DNA of 64,000 bases, from the NCBI GenBank assembly GCA_030374805.1, contig JARGSG010000040.1, positions 124,001-188,000 on the forward strand, written 5' to 3'. The notes below the pieces were generated by a model, which was not told the DNA's origin, did no database searches, and was given only the letters and a program-made list of their open reading frames with translations. This document shows positions 53,949-64,000 of the stretch, one piece after another; the stretch's first letter is position 1, and each line of letters begins with the position of its first letter. Both the position numbers and the translations under genes were made by a program. The stretch is from Gracilaria gracilis (Eukaryota > Rhodophyta > Florideophyceae > Gracilariales > Gracilariaceae).

Positions 53949-56900
53949 ATGGGCTTGCGCTGCTTAGCATTTCTGGCGCCTCTGCCTCTGACCCCCCGCT
54001 CTTCATCTGCTTCGCACTGTGAGCCGCGTGTTGTCCGCTTTCCGCGCAAAACAATTGTTGCAGGACTTCAGCCATCGGCCGAATCTGTCAGCATTGGTGT
54101 TCTACCTGCTAACCAGTATGTTCCGCTTCATGTACATTCAGACTATTCGCTACTAGATGGTGCGAGCCAATTACCAACGCTTGTGGCGAGGGCCGCAGAA
54201 TTGGATGTTCCTGCGTTAGCCTTGACAGATCATGGTGTCTTGTACGGTGCCGTTCAACTTGTACGGGCATGCGCCGATAGAAGCCAATTATCGGTAATGA
54301 GATGTACATTGTCAACGATATTCCGGATGGTCAACCCAATGGAAAAGGTCCCAAGCGGTACCATCTTATTGTTTTGGCGAAGAATGATATTGGGTACAGA
54401 AACTTGGTCAAGCTTACCACCCTAGCCCATCTTGAAGGTGTGGTGGGAAAGGGCATCTTTGCAAGACCGTGTATAAATAAGGCCCAATTGTATCAGTATC
54501 GTGAAGGTCTTATCGTCTCCAGTGCCTGTCTTGGAGGAGAGATAGCCCAAGCCATCCTTAATGATGACATTGATTCAGCTCGAACCGTAGCCAGCTGGTT
54601 TCGTGATGTGTTTGGAGACGACTTCTACCTCGAAATACAGGATCACGGGAGTGAGGAGGATAAGAAAGTTAACCCTGTAATGATACAGTTATCTAAAGAG
54701 TTGTCAATTAAGGTTATTGCTACCAATGACAGTCATTTCACCAGTTGCCTCGACGCTGAGGCTCATGACGCTCTAATATGCATTCAAACAGGGAAACAAT
54801 TATCCGATGAAAACCGTCTTCGCTATTCCGGAACCGAGTTCTTCAAGTTTATTGATGAGATGCGCCAATGCATTGTGGATCATTTACCACTGAACGCAGT
54901 TGACGAAGCTCTGTACAATACTCTTCAGGTGGCAGACAAAGTTGAGTCATACAACTTATTCGGCGCTACTAGAATCCCAGATTTTCCAATACCAAAGAAG
55001 TTTGGCAGCTCTCATGATGATTACTTGTGCCATGTTGCTCGGCTGGGACTACAAGAGCGATTGAAGGCAAGAACCTAATCGGGTTTGATCCCTTCAGGCT
55101 CAGAGCGAACTTACATTGAACGTCTGGACCTGGAACTGGATATGATTCGGCGCATGGGTTTCTCATCGTACTTTCTGGTAGTATGGGACTACATTCAGTT
55201 TGCCAGGACTCATAACATCCCTGTTGGACCTGGAAGAGGGTCTGCAGCCGGGTCGCTTGTTGCATTTTCCCTACGTATAACTGATGTGGACCCGATTCCG
55301 TTTAACTTGCTCTTCGAGCGGTTTCTCAATATTGAACGAAAGAGTATGCCGGACATTCACACCGACTTTTCTGTAGGCGGAAGAGAAAAAGTCATTGCGT
55401 ACGTAACTGAACGATATGGTCAGAGCCGCGTTGCGCAAATTATTACTTTCAATCGGCTGACGAGCAAGGCAGTACTGAAAGATGTTGCTCGAGTACATAT
55501 TGTGCCATACGGGGAAGCAGACCGGTTGGCCAAACTCATCCCAGTCAGTCGTGGGAAGCCGGCGACCTTGAAGAACTTACTCTCGAGGAAACCATCAAGT
55601 AAGGACTTCAAGAAAGCTGTAGAAAGCCATCCAGAGTATCGAGAATGGCTGGATAAAGCGCAGCGCATCGAAGGAACAAACAAAATATTTGGCATTCACG
55701 CGGCGGGTGTCGTGATATCTGCGAATCCTTTGACAGACATAGTTCCATTAACCAAAGCAAAACATGGAGAAACCATTACGCAATATGCGATGGAAGATGT
55801 CAAGTCTGTTGGTTTGCTAAAGATGGACTTTCTGGGCTTAAAGAACTTAACCGTGATAGAGAAGGGCTTGGAATTTATCAATCAAGGGAGGCGGGAACAA
55901 GGCATTGATCAGGATCTTGACTTTTCTGTTGATGCGCTTCCTCTCGACGATGAAAATACGTACAGATTACTATCAGAAGGAGAATTGGATGGTATCTTTC
56001 AATTAGATGCATCCTCTGGTATGCGGAGCATTGTTAGAGAGCTTAGACCTACATCGCTGGAAGATATATCTTCGATTCTTGCCTTATACAGACCTGGTCC
56101 GTTAGATGCTGGTTTGATTCCAAAGTTTATTGGTCGAAAGCATGGGTTGGAACCTATTGAGTACGACCATCCGCTTCTGGAGCCCATACTTAAGGAGACT
56201 TATGGTATCATGGTGTACCAAGAACAAATCATGCGTATCGCTCGAGATCTTGCCGGCTACAGCTTGGGACAAGCGGACATTCTACGTCGAGCCATGGGAA
56301 AAAAGAAGCTGAAGGACATGGAGAAGGAACGCTCGAGGTTCGTAAAGGGCGCAGGTGAGAGAGGGATCTCAGAAGGCCTATCTGAGAAGCTGTTTGACAT
56401 GATGGTGAAGTTTGCAGAGTACTGCTTTAACAAATCCCATTCCACCGCGTACGCTTACTTGACATATCAAACAGCCTTTCTGAAAGCAAATTATCCTGTT
56501 GAATATTCTGCAAGCCTCTTGACATCCAACATGCAACAGTCTGAGAAGCTAGTCCGTTACTTGACCGATGCAAGGATGCTGGGAGTTCGCATTCTTCCTC
56601 CATCCGTGAACACCTCAGGACTTGGCTTCACTGTTCATCGCCAAGATGGTACAAGTGTGGTACGCTCTGGTTTTGAAGCTGTGAAAACAGTAGGTTCGTC
56701 GGTAAGTCAGGCCCTTATTGACAAGTGAGATACGGGGGGGCTTTTCAGGAGCATCGTGGACTTAATTAACCGTTTTGACTTGCGAGTACTGAACAAGAGA
56801 GCAATCGCCGCTCTTATTCAAGCTGGGGCTTTTGATGAGCTTCATTCAAATCGCAGGGTTCTGCTTGAGGAGTTTCAAGGTTTGTTGACATTGCGGCGCA

Positions 56901-58156
56901 AACTACGTGATAAGAAGAAAAGGTGGGAGAGCAAGAAAACAGCACGGGAAGATATCGAAAAGCTAATCGAGTTGGAAAGAACGGCATGGGAAGAGGCAGC
57001 AATTGAGTTGGCCCGTGCTGGCGAGGAGCGCCCAGATTTTTACTGATCTTGAACGTCTTTCTGGGGAGAAGGCATCCATAGGATTTTATGCCTCAGGTCA
57101 CCCCCTTGAAGACCTACAGGAAGTTGCGAAGTTTCTTGGATGTACACCAGTCGTTTCTTTGTCGGAGAAGTGGCCGACAATAGTTATGAGGTGAGCGGAT
57201 CGGAGAGGTCGGAGTCGATTGCCCCCACCCTTCCAAATGGCGCCGAAGTCATGATCTTGTCTTGTGTAACTGAATTGAAGAAGGTGATTACTGCCAAGGG
57301 AAGGAAAATGGCGAGATGGATGATTGAAGATTCGACAAGTCGTGTGGCTGGGGTTGTGTTTCCGGGCCAATACGAATTGGTCGAACAAACGATACACCGC
57401 TCTTTGAGTACGGAGGACTTGAGCAACCCAGAGGCGGACAGCGATCAATCAGATGCACAACATGTAGTTCAAGAAGATGCCAGAGTGGTTGTATGGGAGA
57501 AAATAGACAGAGAATCGTCTGGTACAGTTCAAGTGATCGTTGATGACGTACAACGAGTTGAGGACGTCCGCGCCATCGTCGTAACAGCGAGACATAGTTC
57601 GACGCGATCGAAAGCTGAACGTTTAGATGTTCTCAGGAGCATTGCCAAAGATGTTCTAGGAGAAAGATATCGTGGAGAGGATATAAATGACATTCATACC
57701 AAAAGGCGAAGATGGATTAAATCTAAACCCCTGCACGAAAAGAATCGCGTGCCCCTTCTGCTTCGCTTTCTTGATGAAGATGGTAACACAGTATCGACAA
57801 CAAATGTTGGGAACGAATTTCGATTCCCATCGAAAAGCGAAGCACTTGTCGCTGAGCTGCAAAGAGGAACAGGGGCGGAATGTGTGGAGATCTCGGTGTC
57901 CGATAATTTAGCAGATATTACTGGCAGTTTCATGCTAAGTTTCGATGATGTGGATGATCGGAATGAGATGAACACTATGCGTCAACATAGAGCTACAACT
58001 GCAGAGAGTGCCATACCTCATAGTATACAGGAACCTCGAGAGGAGGTTTCCGATGAAGAGTTCGTACGAGTACCCAGAGAATGTAGCAGCGACCAAATTG
58101 ATGATCATTCCCCGCCCCAAATGGAAGAGTTTTATGGATCTTCATTAAGTGTTTAG
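53949..58156 (+). pseudogene. dnaE: DnaE-type DNA polymerase III alpha, disrupted
   Basis: Fits bacterial DnaE from PHP domain to OB fold: [81 protein letters not shown] and GFYASGHPLED. ATG 53949 gives a leader ([14 protein letters not shown]..., Ser/Arg-rich) that could be a targeting peptide. Breaks: frame shift at about 54292; TAA at 55076; TGA at 56726; shift at a T5 run near 57038; shift at about 57180. The conserved PDFDxDF motif reads PDIHTDF, so one catalytic Asp is His. A eukaryotic nuclear DnaE is unexpected. Most likely a decayed transferred gene. Confidence 0.85.
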
Positions 58157-58180
58157 GATACTCCCGCAACCACAATTCCT

Positions 58181-59683
58181 ATGGACAAGGAGACACAAGA
58201 ACTTGCGAGTGCGACGAGGCAATCACCGGAAACTGTGATTAGTACGAGAGTCCAAGGGTGTGAGCGCCCAATTCATTCATGCAGCGAGGCTGACATGGGA
58301 TGGAGTAGTAACAAAAGAAAGGCAGTGATCAACAGTATGAAGTGGATTTCGAAGCGCGACACCTTTGCCGAACAGGTTTTCTGCGCCGGACCACGAATGA
58401 ACGACTTTGCTCCTTCAGATTCTTTCCTACGATACAGTGACGAGGCAAGGTCTTCTCTTCTTACTGCCCCACGCGAGGATGAGCAAGTTCGAGCCCAACT
58501 TGAAGCAAACTTGTATACTACTACTCTCGAATCGCAGGTGCAGCATCTTGCCGAAGCACGACCGAAGATTGACAGCGAAAGCTTCAGCGCTTTGAAACAG
58601 GATTCAGTAGAGGAGCAAGAACGATCTGAATTCGAAGCGAATGCTCATTCACATCGTTTCTCTGATGATAGCGAACGACCAGATACCAGTACTAATTCCA
58701 TCGGTCAAAGCTTGTTATTCACACACTCGCAAGAGTCGTATGAATCTGCACCCGTGCATCACCTGTATTTAGATATCATGGAGGGAGTGCTAGTCGATTT
58801 TGACTCTTTCGGATTTGAAGGTCTATTAGACGCAGTCTGCTTGTTTGCGGGTGACGTAGCTCGTCATCACTCGGGATGCGAATGCGTTGTTGCTGGAATT
58901 ACTGGCATTTCCGCTTCGAAACTCGTGGAGAAGAATGTGATGTTGAGGGTAACTGGGAAGCTCTCATTCGTAGAAGAGAGAAGTATGTACGTACTAATCG
59001 ATGTACGGGAAACTGAACCAACTGGCGGACGAAAGCGAGTTAGGTCTTTCGGCCCGATAGTCGTTGTGCTGTTTTCAAGGAAGAAGCAGGAGCCCCTAAA
59101 TATATCCACTAAGAAACTTCAGAAACTTGTTGGGTCGACTTCGAAGTGTTTGGATAGGGCAGTTAAAGATGTCTCCAATCCATGTAACAGACGAGAGCAG
59201 CAAAACGTTGTTGTATCGCAGCAGTCTAAGAATCATTCTACAAAGTATGTTTTGGCTGCTAACGTTGAAGGAAGTCATGAAACCCATGCTGATGGAGGAC
59301 AAATTTTAAGTTCGATGCACCGAATGGCATTAGTATGCGTTGCCAGGGCTTTCGAAGTTGCAGATGACAAGCTTCGAGTGGTCTCAGCGGATTCTATCAC
59401 TATATCTGACCCTGCGGTGCTCTATGGGAGCATAATGCATCAGTCCATATGCGCTTTGAGAGGTCACACATCGTTGAGCATTTCGAATGTGCAAGTGAAG
59501 AGTGTGTTGTCTACTGCAGATGGAACCAAGGTCAACGTTACAGCCAGGTTTCAGGTAGCATACAAAGAAGCGCGTGTTAAGTTCCCCGAATACACCGCAC
59601 CCCACTATCCCTCATTGCATGAAAGTCAGGAAATCGCGGATTGTTTTCTGAGCCACTCAAGAAGACTCCTGAGGAGGCTATGA
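58181..59683 (+). CDS. Hotdog-fold protein (acyl-CoA thioesterase-like), low-confidence family
   Basis: 500 residues with no break, ATG 25 bp after the dnaE stop. The N-terminal 200 residues are charged and disordered. Residues about 200-300 resemble a hotdog thioesterase domain (GLLDAVCLFAGDVARHHSG, GITGISASKLVEKNVMLRV, ERSMYVLIDVRETEPTGGRKR). A second similar block at about 365-490 (MHRMALVCVAR...) may be a second hotdog. I infer a double-hotdog acyl-CoA hydrolase but catalytic residues are not certain. The intact frame next to the broken dnaE suggests that sequence quality here is adequate. Confidence 0.5.
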   Translation: MDKETQELASATRQSPETVISTRVQGCERPIHSCSEADMGWSSNKRKAVINSMKWISKRDTFAEQVFCAGPRMNDFAPSDSFLRYSDEARSSLLTAPREDEQVRAQLEANLYTTTLESQVQHLAEARPKIDSESFSALKQDSVEEQERSEFEANAHSHRFSDDSERPDTSTNSIGQSLLFTHSQESYESAPVHHLYLDIMEGVLVDFDSFGFEGLLDAVCLFAGDVARHHSGCECVVAGITGISASKLVEKNVMLRVTGKLSFVEERSMYVLIDVRETEPTGGRKRVRSFGPIVVVLFSRKKQEPLNISTKKLQKLVGSTSKCLDRAVKDVSNPCNRREQQNVVVSQQSKNHSTKYVLAANVEGSHETHADGGQILSSMHRMALVCVARAFEVADDKLRVVSADSITISDPAVLYGSIMHQSICALRGHTSLSISNVQVKSVLSTADGTKVNVTARFQVAYKEARVKFPEYTAPHYPSLHESQEIADCFLSHSRRLLRRL

Positions 59684-59802
59684 TATTGTATCGAGGTTTA
59701 ACTACTGAGAATGATATGCTTTGCATCTCAGGGGTAACCTTTTAGTTCTGCCCTATTTGTAACTATGTTCTGTAGAACGAAAATGATAACTTGAAGTACA
59801 CT

Positions 59803-62589
59803 TTATTCCCTCCCTTTTGTTTTCGTACCATTCCTGTCATTTGGTTCTAGTGAAAGATGGTCCTGTTCGTCAGGACTCACTTGAAACACAGAGAAGAACT
59901 CAACTTCCGGAATTATTTGAATGTTCCTTCTCTGTGCCTTGAAAAGTTTCTGACCTGGCTCCAAACCGTAAATGACGTAGTCCGTCTTGTGTGTTACCGA
60001 GCTCTTGATGAATCCTCCAGACCTTCGGATCCATTTCATCGCCTCTGGGCGGTTGATAGAAACGAACTTCCCAGTGAAAACGAAATTGCGGTCTGCGATG
60101 GTAGCATTTCTGGTACCTCCTACAGGTTCGTCGGGATCGTCATCGACAATCTGGCCGGGCGTTACTAGCACCTCTATGGCTTTTAGTTCATCGAGAGTTT
60201 GCTTTTTTTTTTAGATGTTGAAGAAGACCTTCGGCTGTTCTTTCGGCAAAGTTAGGGATCGTCATAAATGTTTCCATTGCGTCTTCGCTCTCAGCTGTTT
60301 CAATTAGATTTGACAGCGATTCTATCTTCCAAGCAAGGGCCTTCGCACCAGGTGGTCTACACCAGGGAGTCCTAATCCGAGTACAAGTCTTTCAAAGCTT
60401 CTAGACGATGCTGCCTCCTGGATGTTCTCATACAACTGCGAAGCGCTCTTGAACGCAAAACCGTCTAGATTGAGAAAATCATCAAGCGTCACTCTGAACA
60501 AGTCCGCCAAAAGGACAACAATTCCAGGCTCTACAAGCTTCTCGGCTGTCTTCTTGCTGAGACCTCTAATGTCCATCGCCTCTCGGCTACAGAAATAAAT
60601 CAACTTCCCAAGGGTTTGTGATGTACAACTTTCATCATTCGTGCATCCAATGAGAGCAGCCCCAGTTCTTGGGGCTCGAGCATGCTTAAGATCTGCCCCA
60701 CAAGACGGACAATGAGAAGGGGCAGTTACTTCCGTTCTGCCTGGATCATCAAGGCGCGTCTCAACTTGAATCACCTTAGGGATAACGTCACCACCTCTTT
60801 CTATTCGAACCATGTCCCCAATTGCTATCTTCAGCCGCTTAACTTCATCGAAATTGTGAAGAGTTGCTCTCGACATCAAGACACCTCCAATCCTTACAGG
60901 TTCAAGAATGGCCACTGGGGTGATAAGGCCACCTCGTGAAACCTGCATTACCACGTCATTGAGCCTTGTGACCCTGGTGGATTGAGCAGCGAACTTATAT
61001 GCGATCGCACCTCTTGGGGCGCGAGCTGTATGACCAGCCATTTCACGCGCTCGTGAATCGTTAAACTTGAAAACAATACCATCGACCTCCATGGGTAGTT
61101 GAGGTCTTTCTTCTTCAATTTGAATCGCAAACGCTTCCGCTTCACTTATATCAGCACAAGTTTTGCATCTAGGCATGTTACCAAAGCCCCATCCAGATAG
61201 CTTGGACAACGTCTCGGCATGACTACCAAAAGTGTTAAGAGTTTCGTGTACGACTGCAGTGACTCGACCATCTCCTTCTGCTTTCTCTTCTTTACGGCTT
61301 CTTGTTAAGCACTCATATGCAATGAATCGAAGCCGTCTTTCCTTCCCTTCACGAGGATTCTTGTGCTTCAGGGCACCAGCAGCCGCATTTCGTGGATTGC
61401 TGTATCGTTTTTCAAGAGAATCATTCACTTCATCGAAGTCTTCTCTTTTAATGTACACTTCGCCCCGAACAATCAGAAAGTCATGAGCGGTGGTGTCATG
61501 AATGTTATTTACAACTCCTCTTCCTACAAGAGATGCTCTAACGTTCTCAATTATGTCATCCCCAACCCTCCCGGTCCCCCTCGTCAACGCTCGACAAAGC
61601 TCCCTGTTTTGATATTCGAGTGATAATGCGACGCCGTCAATCTTCAGCTCGGCGGAAATCTCTGAATGGGCCTTTAACGCTCGGTTGACGAAAGCGGTTA
61701 AGTCTGCATGTGTGTATGCCTTGTCCAAGGAAAACATAAAAGCGCTATGCCTGCATTGTGCGAAGCGCTTTGCAGTGACTGGGACCGTAGCAAAGAATGA
61801 GTCTTGAGCATCAACGTAACCCCTTTCGGCAACTTCGCTTTCGGGAGCAAGCTTTGTTGCGCGGGCGGCTGCTCCATGTCCAACTGTTTGACTCGGAGAA
61901 TCATCGCGAGTGATTTCCGAAAAGCATCTCTCGAGCTCAAGAAGGTGAAGGACAAGTTCATCGTACTCTTGATCTGAAATGCGAGGCATCGGGTCGTCTG
62001 CATAGTACACTTCATCACAAAGCCGTATCTCCTCGATATGCTTGTTGTACAAAAACCTAACGTCCTGGTTGAGTCTCACCGCTTTGCCGAGAACCTCATA
62101 TTCAGCTCTTTCAAGCCACTGAGCCCGCAATCTATCAATTATCATGTCACACTCCCCACCAGAAAGAAAGCTAGTGTATCGGAAAAGGGCTTCAGTAGTT
62201 CCTGGCTTGCCACCAATATAGTTCGCTCTTGCTTCACGCTGGGCATCCCCACGTTCAACTGAATCATATGGATAGATTCCTGCTCCAGGGCGACTAAGAT
62301 AGCCTTTTGGAATATCGCGTTGCCTGATAGCCTCGCGGTGGGCTTTTCGCTTTTCGTCGGCACGGATCTTTCTCGCTCCCACCTTGCCTGTTCCTTCTGG
62401 ATAGTGCCAAATATCAGCCACTTTTCTGCTTATTGCGCGCACGGTTAAGCGTACGGGTCTTGGCGTCGTAGCGGAAGTAATGGACAAGCAAAGGTTGCGA
62501 AATGCACCATGGTGAACGGTAGACGACCTTACTTCGTCGCAATGCACGGTCGTGAGAGCACGCAGCTTCTGAGAGGCTTCAACAACCAC
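59803..62589 (-). pseudogene. ligA: NAD-dependent DNA ligase (LigA), two frame shifts
   Basis: In order: Ia domain (VYYADDPMPRISDQEYDEL), adenylation motif KIDG with LKIDGVALSLEY, RNAAAGALKHKNP, OB fold (GDMVRIERGGDVIPKV), four-Cys zinc finger (CPSCGADL...CTNDESC), HhH repeats and a C-terminal BRCT (NATIADRNFVFTGKFV, EAMKWIRRSGGFIKS). Two shifts split it: one base missing near 60340 and one in a T10 run at about 60206-60215. About 150 extra residues precede the bacterial start; no ATG begins the frame, which opens at 62589 with GTG, so a 5' exon may exist. LigA is bacterial; its presence in a nuclear genome is unusual. Confidence 0.88.
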
Positions 62590-62696
62590 AATCTCATCGA
62601 AAAGAACGGAGCTTGAGAAATATGAACCCTGTGGGTCGTTCTATGAAGCTAAAACGCTACCTTGTTATGATACGTAAAAGTACTATCTACCCCCCG

Positions 62697-63720
62697 GCCG
62701 CGCTGCTGTCAGCGTCCCACACGTGCACGCTCTTGTCCTGGCCGCCCGACACGAACCGCCGCTAGTCCGGGCTCCACGCAACACAAAGCACCCCAGCGGT
62801 GTGTCCAACAAACGGTTCTCCCTCCGCCGCTCCGCTTCGCACATCCCACATGCGAACCGTGCAGTCTTCCGAACCGCTCAACGCACGCGTCTCGTTTCGG
62901 TTCGGCGTAACGCAAATCACCGGAGCTGTATGTCCGCACTGCGCCTGTGCAACGCTCTCTCCGCTGTCACCCGGAGCCCACACTCGCGCGCTCCAGTCCG
63001 ATGATCCGGACACAATTTGTCTTCCGTTTCAGTTCCACCTCACACAATACACACCATTCGTACCAACGAGCGGCTGTCCAAGAATCTGTCCGCTGCTCAC
63101 GTCCCAAACGCGCACGGAGTCGTCCTTCGAGCCGGACACAACACGTGTGCCGTCCGCGCTCCATGAAGCGCAAAGCACCCGGTCGCCGTGCCCAACCAGC
63201 GCCGCTCCCACTTGCTGTCCGCCTTCCACATCCCACACGCGCACGCTTCTGTCAATCGAACCGGATACAATTGGCTTTCCGTCCACACTCCACGCCACAC
63301 ATTCCACAAAGTCAGTGTGTCCAACCAGCGCCTGCCCCACAACTTCTCTGCTCTCCACATTCCACACACAAATCGTACCGTCCCTCGAGCCAGACGCAAC
63401 ACGCCTCCCGTCGGTGCTCCACGCAACGCAGTCAATGATACCCGTGTGACCAACAAGTGCGTGTCCCACAGATGATCCGCTGCTGGCTTCCCATACACGA
63501 ACAGTTTTGTCCCGGGAACCCGACGCTATCAAACTGCCGTTGTCACTGACAGCAACGTACATTACCTGACCATCATGACAGCTACTACTCTGCGTTGTAT
63601 GCCCCGTTTCCGTATTCCATATCCATATCGCCCCATGCGGTAGTCCGATCCCCACCATCTTCGTTGTGACAAGCACAAAGTGCGCTAGCCGCAGCAGGTG
63701 TGCGACGCTGAAGGACTTTG
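62697..63720 (-). pseudogene. WD40-repeat protein with two in-frame stops
   Basis: At least six blades: GHTTQSSSCHDGQVMYVAV, SGSRDKTVRVWEASSG, SGSRDGTICVWNVESREV, SGSIDRSVRVWDVEGGQQ, SGSKDDSVRVWDVSSGQI and SGSEDCTVRMWDVRSG. The frame stays in register through TGA at 63029-63031 (WN*NGRQ) and TAG at 62762-62764 (WSPD*RRFVSGG), and continues to about 62697. WD40 propellers are protein-binding scaffolds. It lies just upstream of ligA on the same strand, as at 35.7-37.1 kb. Either a decaying gene or one with sequence errors. Confidence 0.75.
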
Positions 63721-63733
63721 CGATATGTTCGGC

Positions 63734-64000
63734 TCATTTACGCTTCTTTCGAGGTGGACTTCTTGCAACCGAGCTGCTTGAGCTTGGGCTGCTTTTCGAA
63801 CTTGAGCTCGGGCTGCCTTTTGAACTTGAGCTTGGACTGCTCTTCGAACTCGAGCTGCTATCACTAACCAGAAGGCCGGCTTTTCTCATCAGCTCGCGTT
63901 GCTCCTTTATCTTTGCATCTTTCTCTCTTCTTTTTCTTTTCTCTTCCTGCCTCTTCTTCTTCTCTTCCTGTTCTCTCTCCTCTGCTTTCTGCCTTTTCTC
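63734..64000 (-). CDS. C-terminal end of a K/E- and Ser-rich protein (partial)
   Basis: Runs off the window edge. The minus frame reads a Lys/Glu/Arg-rich coiled coil (EEKKKRQEEKRKRREKD), then KEQRELMRKAGLL, a serine repeat of the form SSSSKSSPSSSSKGSP and a C-terminal nuclear-localisation-like PPRKKRK before TGA (63736-63734). It ends 58 bp from the start of the WD40 frame. It is likely a nuclear protein; the family is not known. Confidence 0.6.
   Translation of the reverse strand, partial: EKRQKAEEREQEEKKKRQEEKRKRREKDAKIKEQRELMRKAGLLVSDSSSSSKSSPSSSSKGSPSSSSKSSPSSSSSVARSPPRKKRK

Noticed and set aside
50685..62589. Bacterial contamination explaining mutS2, dnaE and ligA
   Set aside because: mutS2 has a clear spliceosomal intron and LSM6, COQ5 and retrotransposons lie between or beside them; no ribosome-binding sites or operon spacing.
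53949..63720. Stop-codon reassignment (TAA/TAG as Gln)
   Set aside because: COQ5 and mutS2 end at TAG and TAA exactly where their families end, and the frames also contain shifts that reassignment would not explain.

Overview
The window is nuclear DNA of a eukaryote, most likely a red alga. Three things point there: a verified spliceosomal intron (GTATGT...CAACAG) inside a mutS2-like gene; eukaryote-only genes (COQ5 with a mitochondrial leader, LSM6, remnants of RPN1, a Slo-type channel and an exostosin-type glycosyltransferase); and an AT-rich nuclear insert of plastid DNA carrying pieces of gltB, ilvB and rps11, a combination typical of red-lineage plastid genomes. No species is claimed. 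Genes have few or no introns and transposons take up much of the space.

Layout. 1-5.9 kb: no convincing genes, GC-rich, with 16-bp and 17-bp minisatellites and a long hairpin. 6-11.4 kb: a cluster of decayed gene pieces (triosephosphate isomerase, NadC, RPN1) and one small intact-looking zinc-binding gene with an intron. 12.2-24.3 kb: a minus-strand host gene split by a complete, very young Ty3/gypsy element (14084-23494, LTRs 543 bp, target duplication CCAAG). 24.4-25.8 kb: a patchwork plastid insert and a foldback MITE. 27-28.2 kb: a small zinc-motif gene and a hairpin. 28.2-35.4 kb: a complete young Ty1/copia element (LTRs 324 bp, target duplication CACGC) with an extra antisense gene of 486 codons. 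35.4-43.7 kb: a broken WD40 gene, a truncated duplicate of the 5' end of ligA, a coiled-coil ORF, tandem repeats, GT64 and Slo fragments, a copia remnant and a Harbinger-type transposase remnant. 44.2-50.7 kb: COQ5 and a second copia element. 50.7-62.6 kb: mutS2, LSM6, a disrupted dnaE, a hotdog-fold protein and a disrupted ligA. 62.7-64 kb: a second WD40 gene with stops and the end of a K/E- and Ser-rich protein.

The most unusual signals are: (i) about 70 copies of the self-complementary pattern CCGNNCGG spread through the gypsy element in all frames and in non-coding parts; (ii) the antisense gene inside copia-1, with a possible cysteine-peptidase-like C-terminus; (iii) three bacterial-type DNA-maintenance genes (mutS2, dnaE, ligA) within 12 kb of a eukaryotic chromosome, two of them broken and dnaE with a catalytic Asp changed to His; (iv) a copia primer site that matches the anticodon arm of initiator tRNA-Met, as expected for half-tRNA priming; and (v) the plastid patchwork insert. 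Frame breaks are frequent, so low-level sequencing error and true decay cannot always be told apart; the transposon pol ORFs of more than 1100 codons argue against a generally error-rich sequence.
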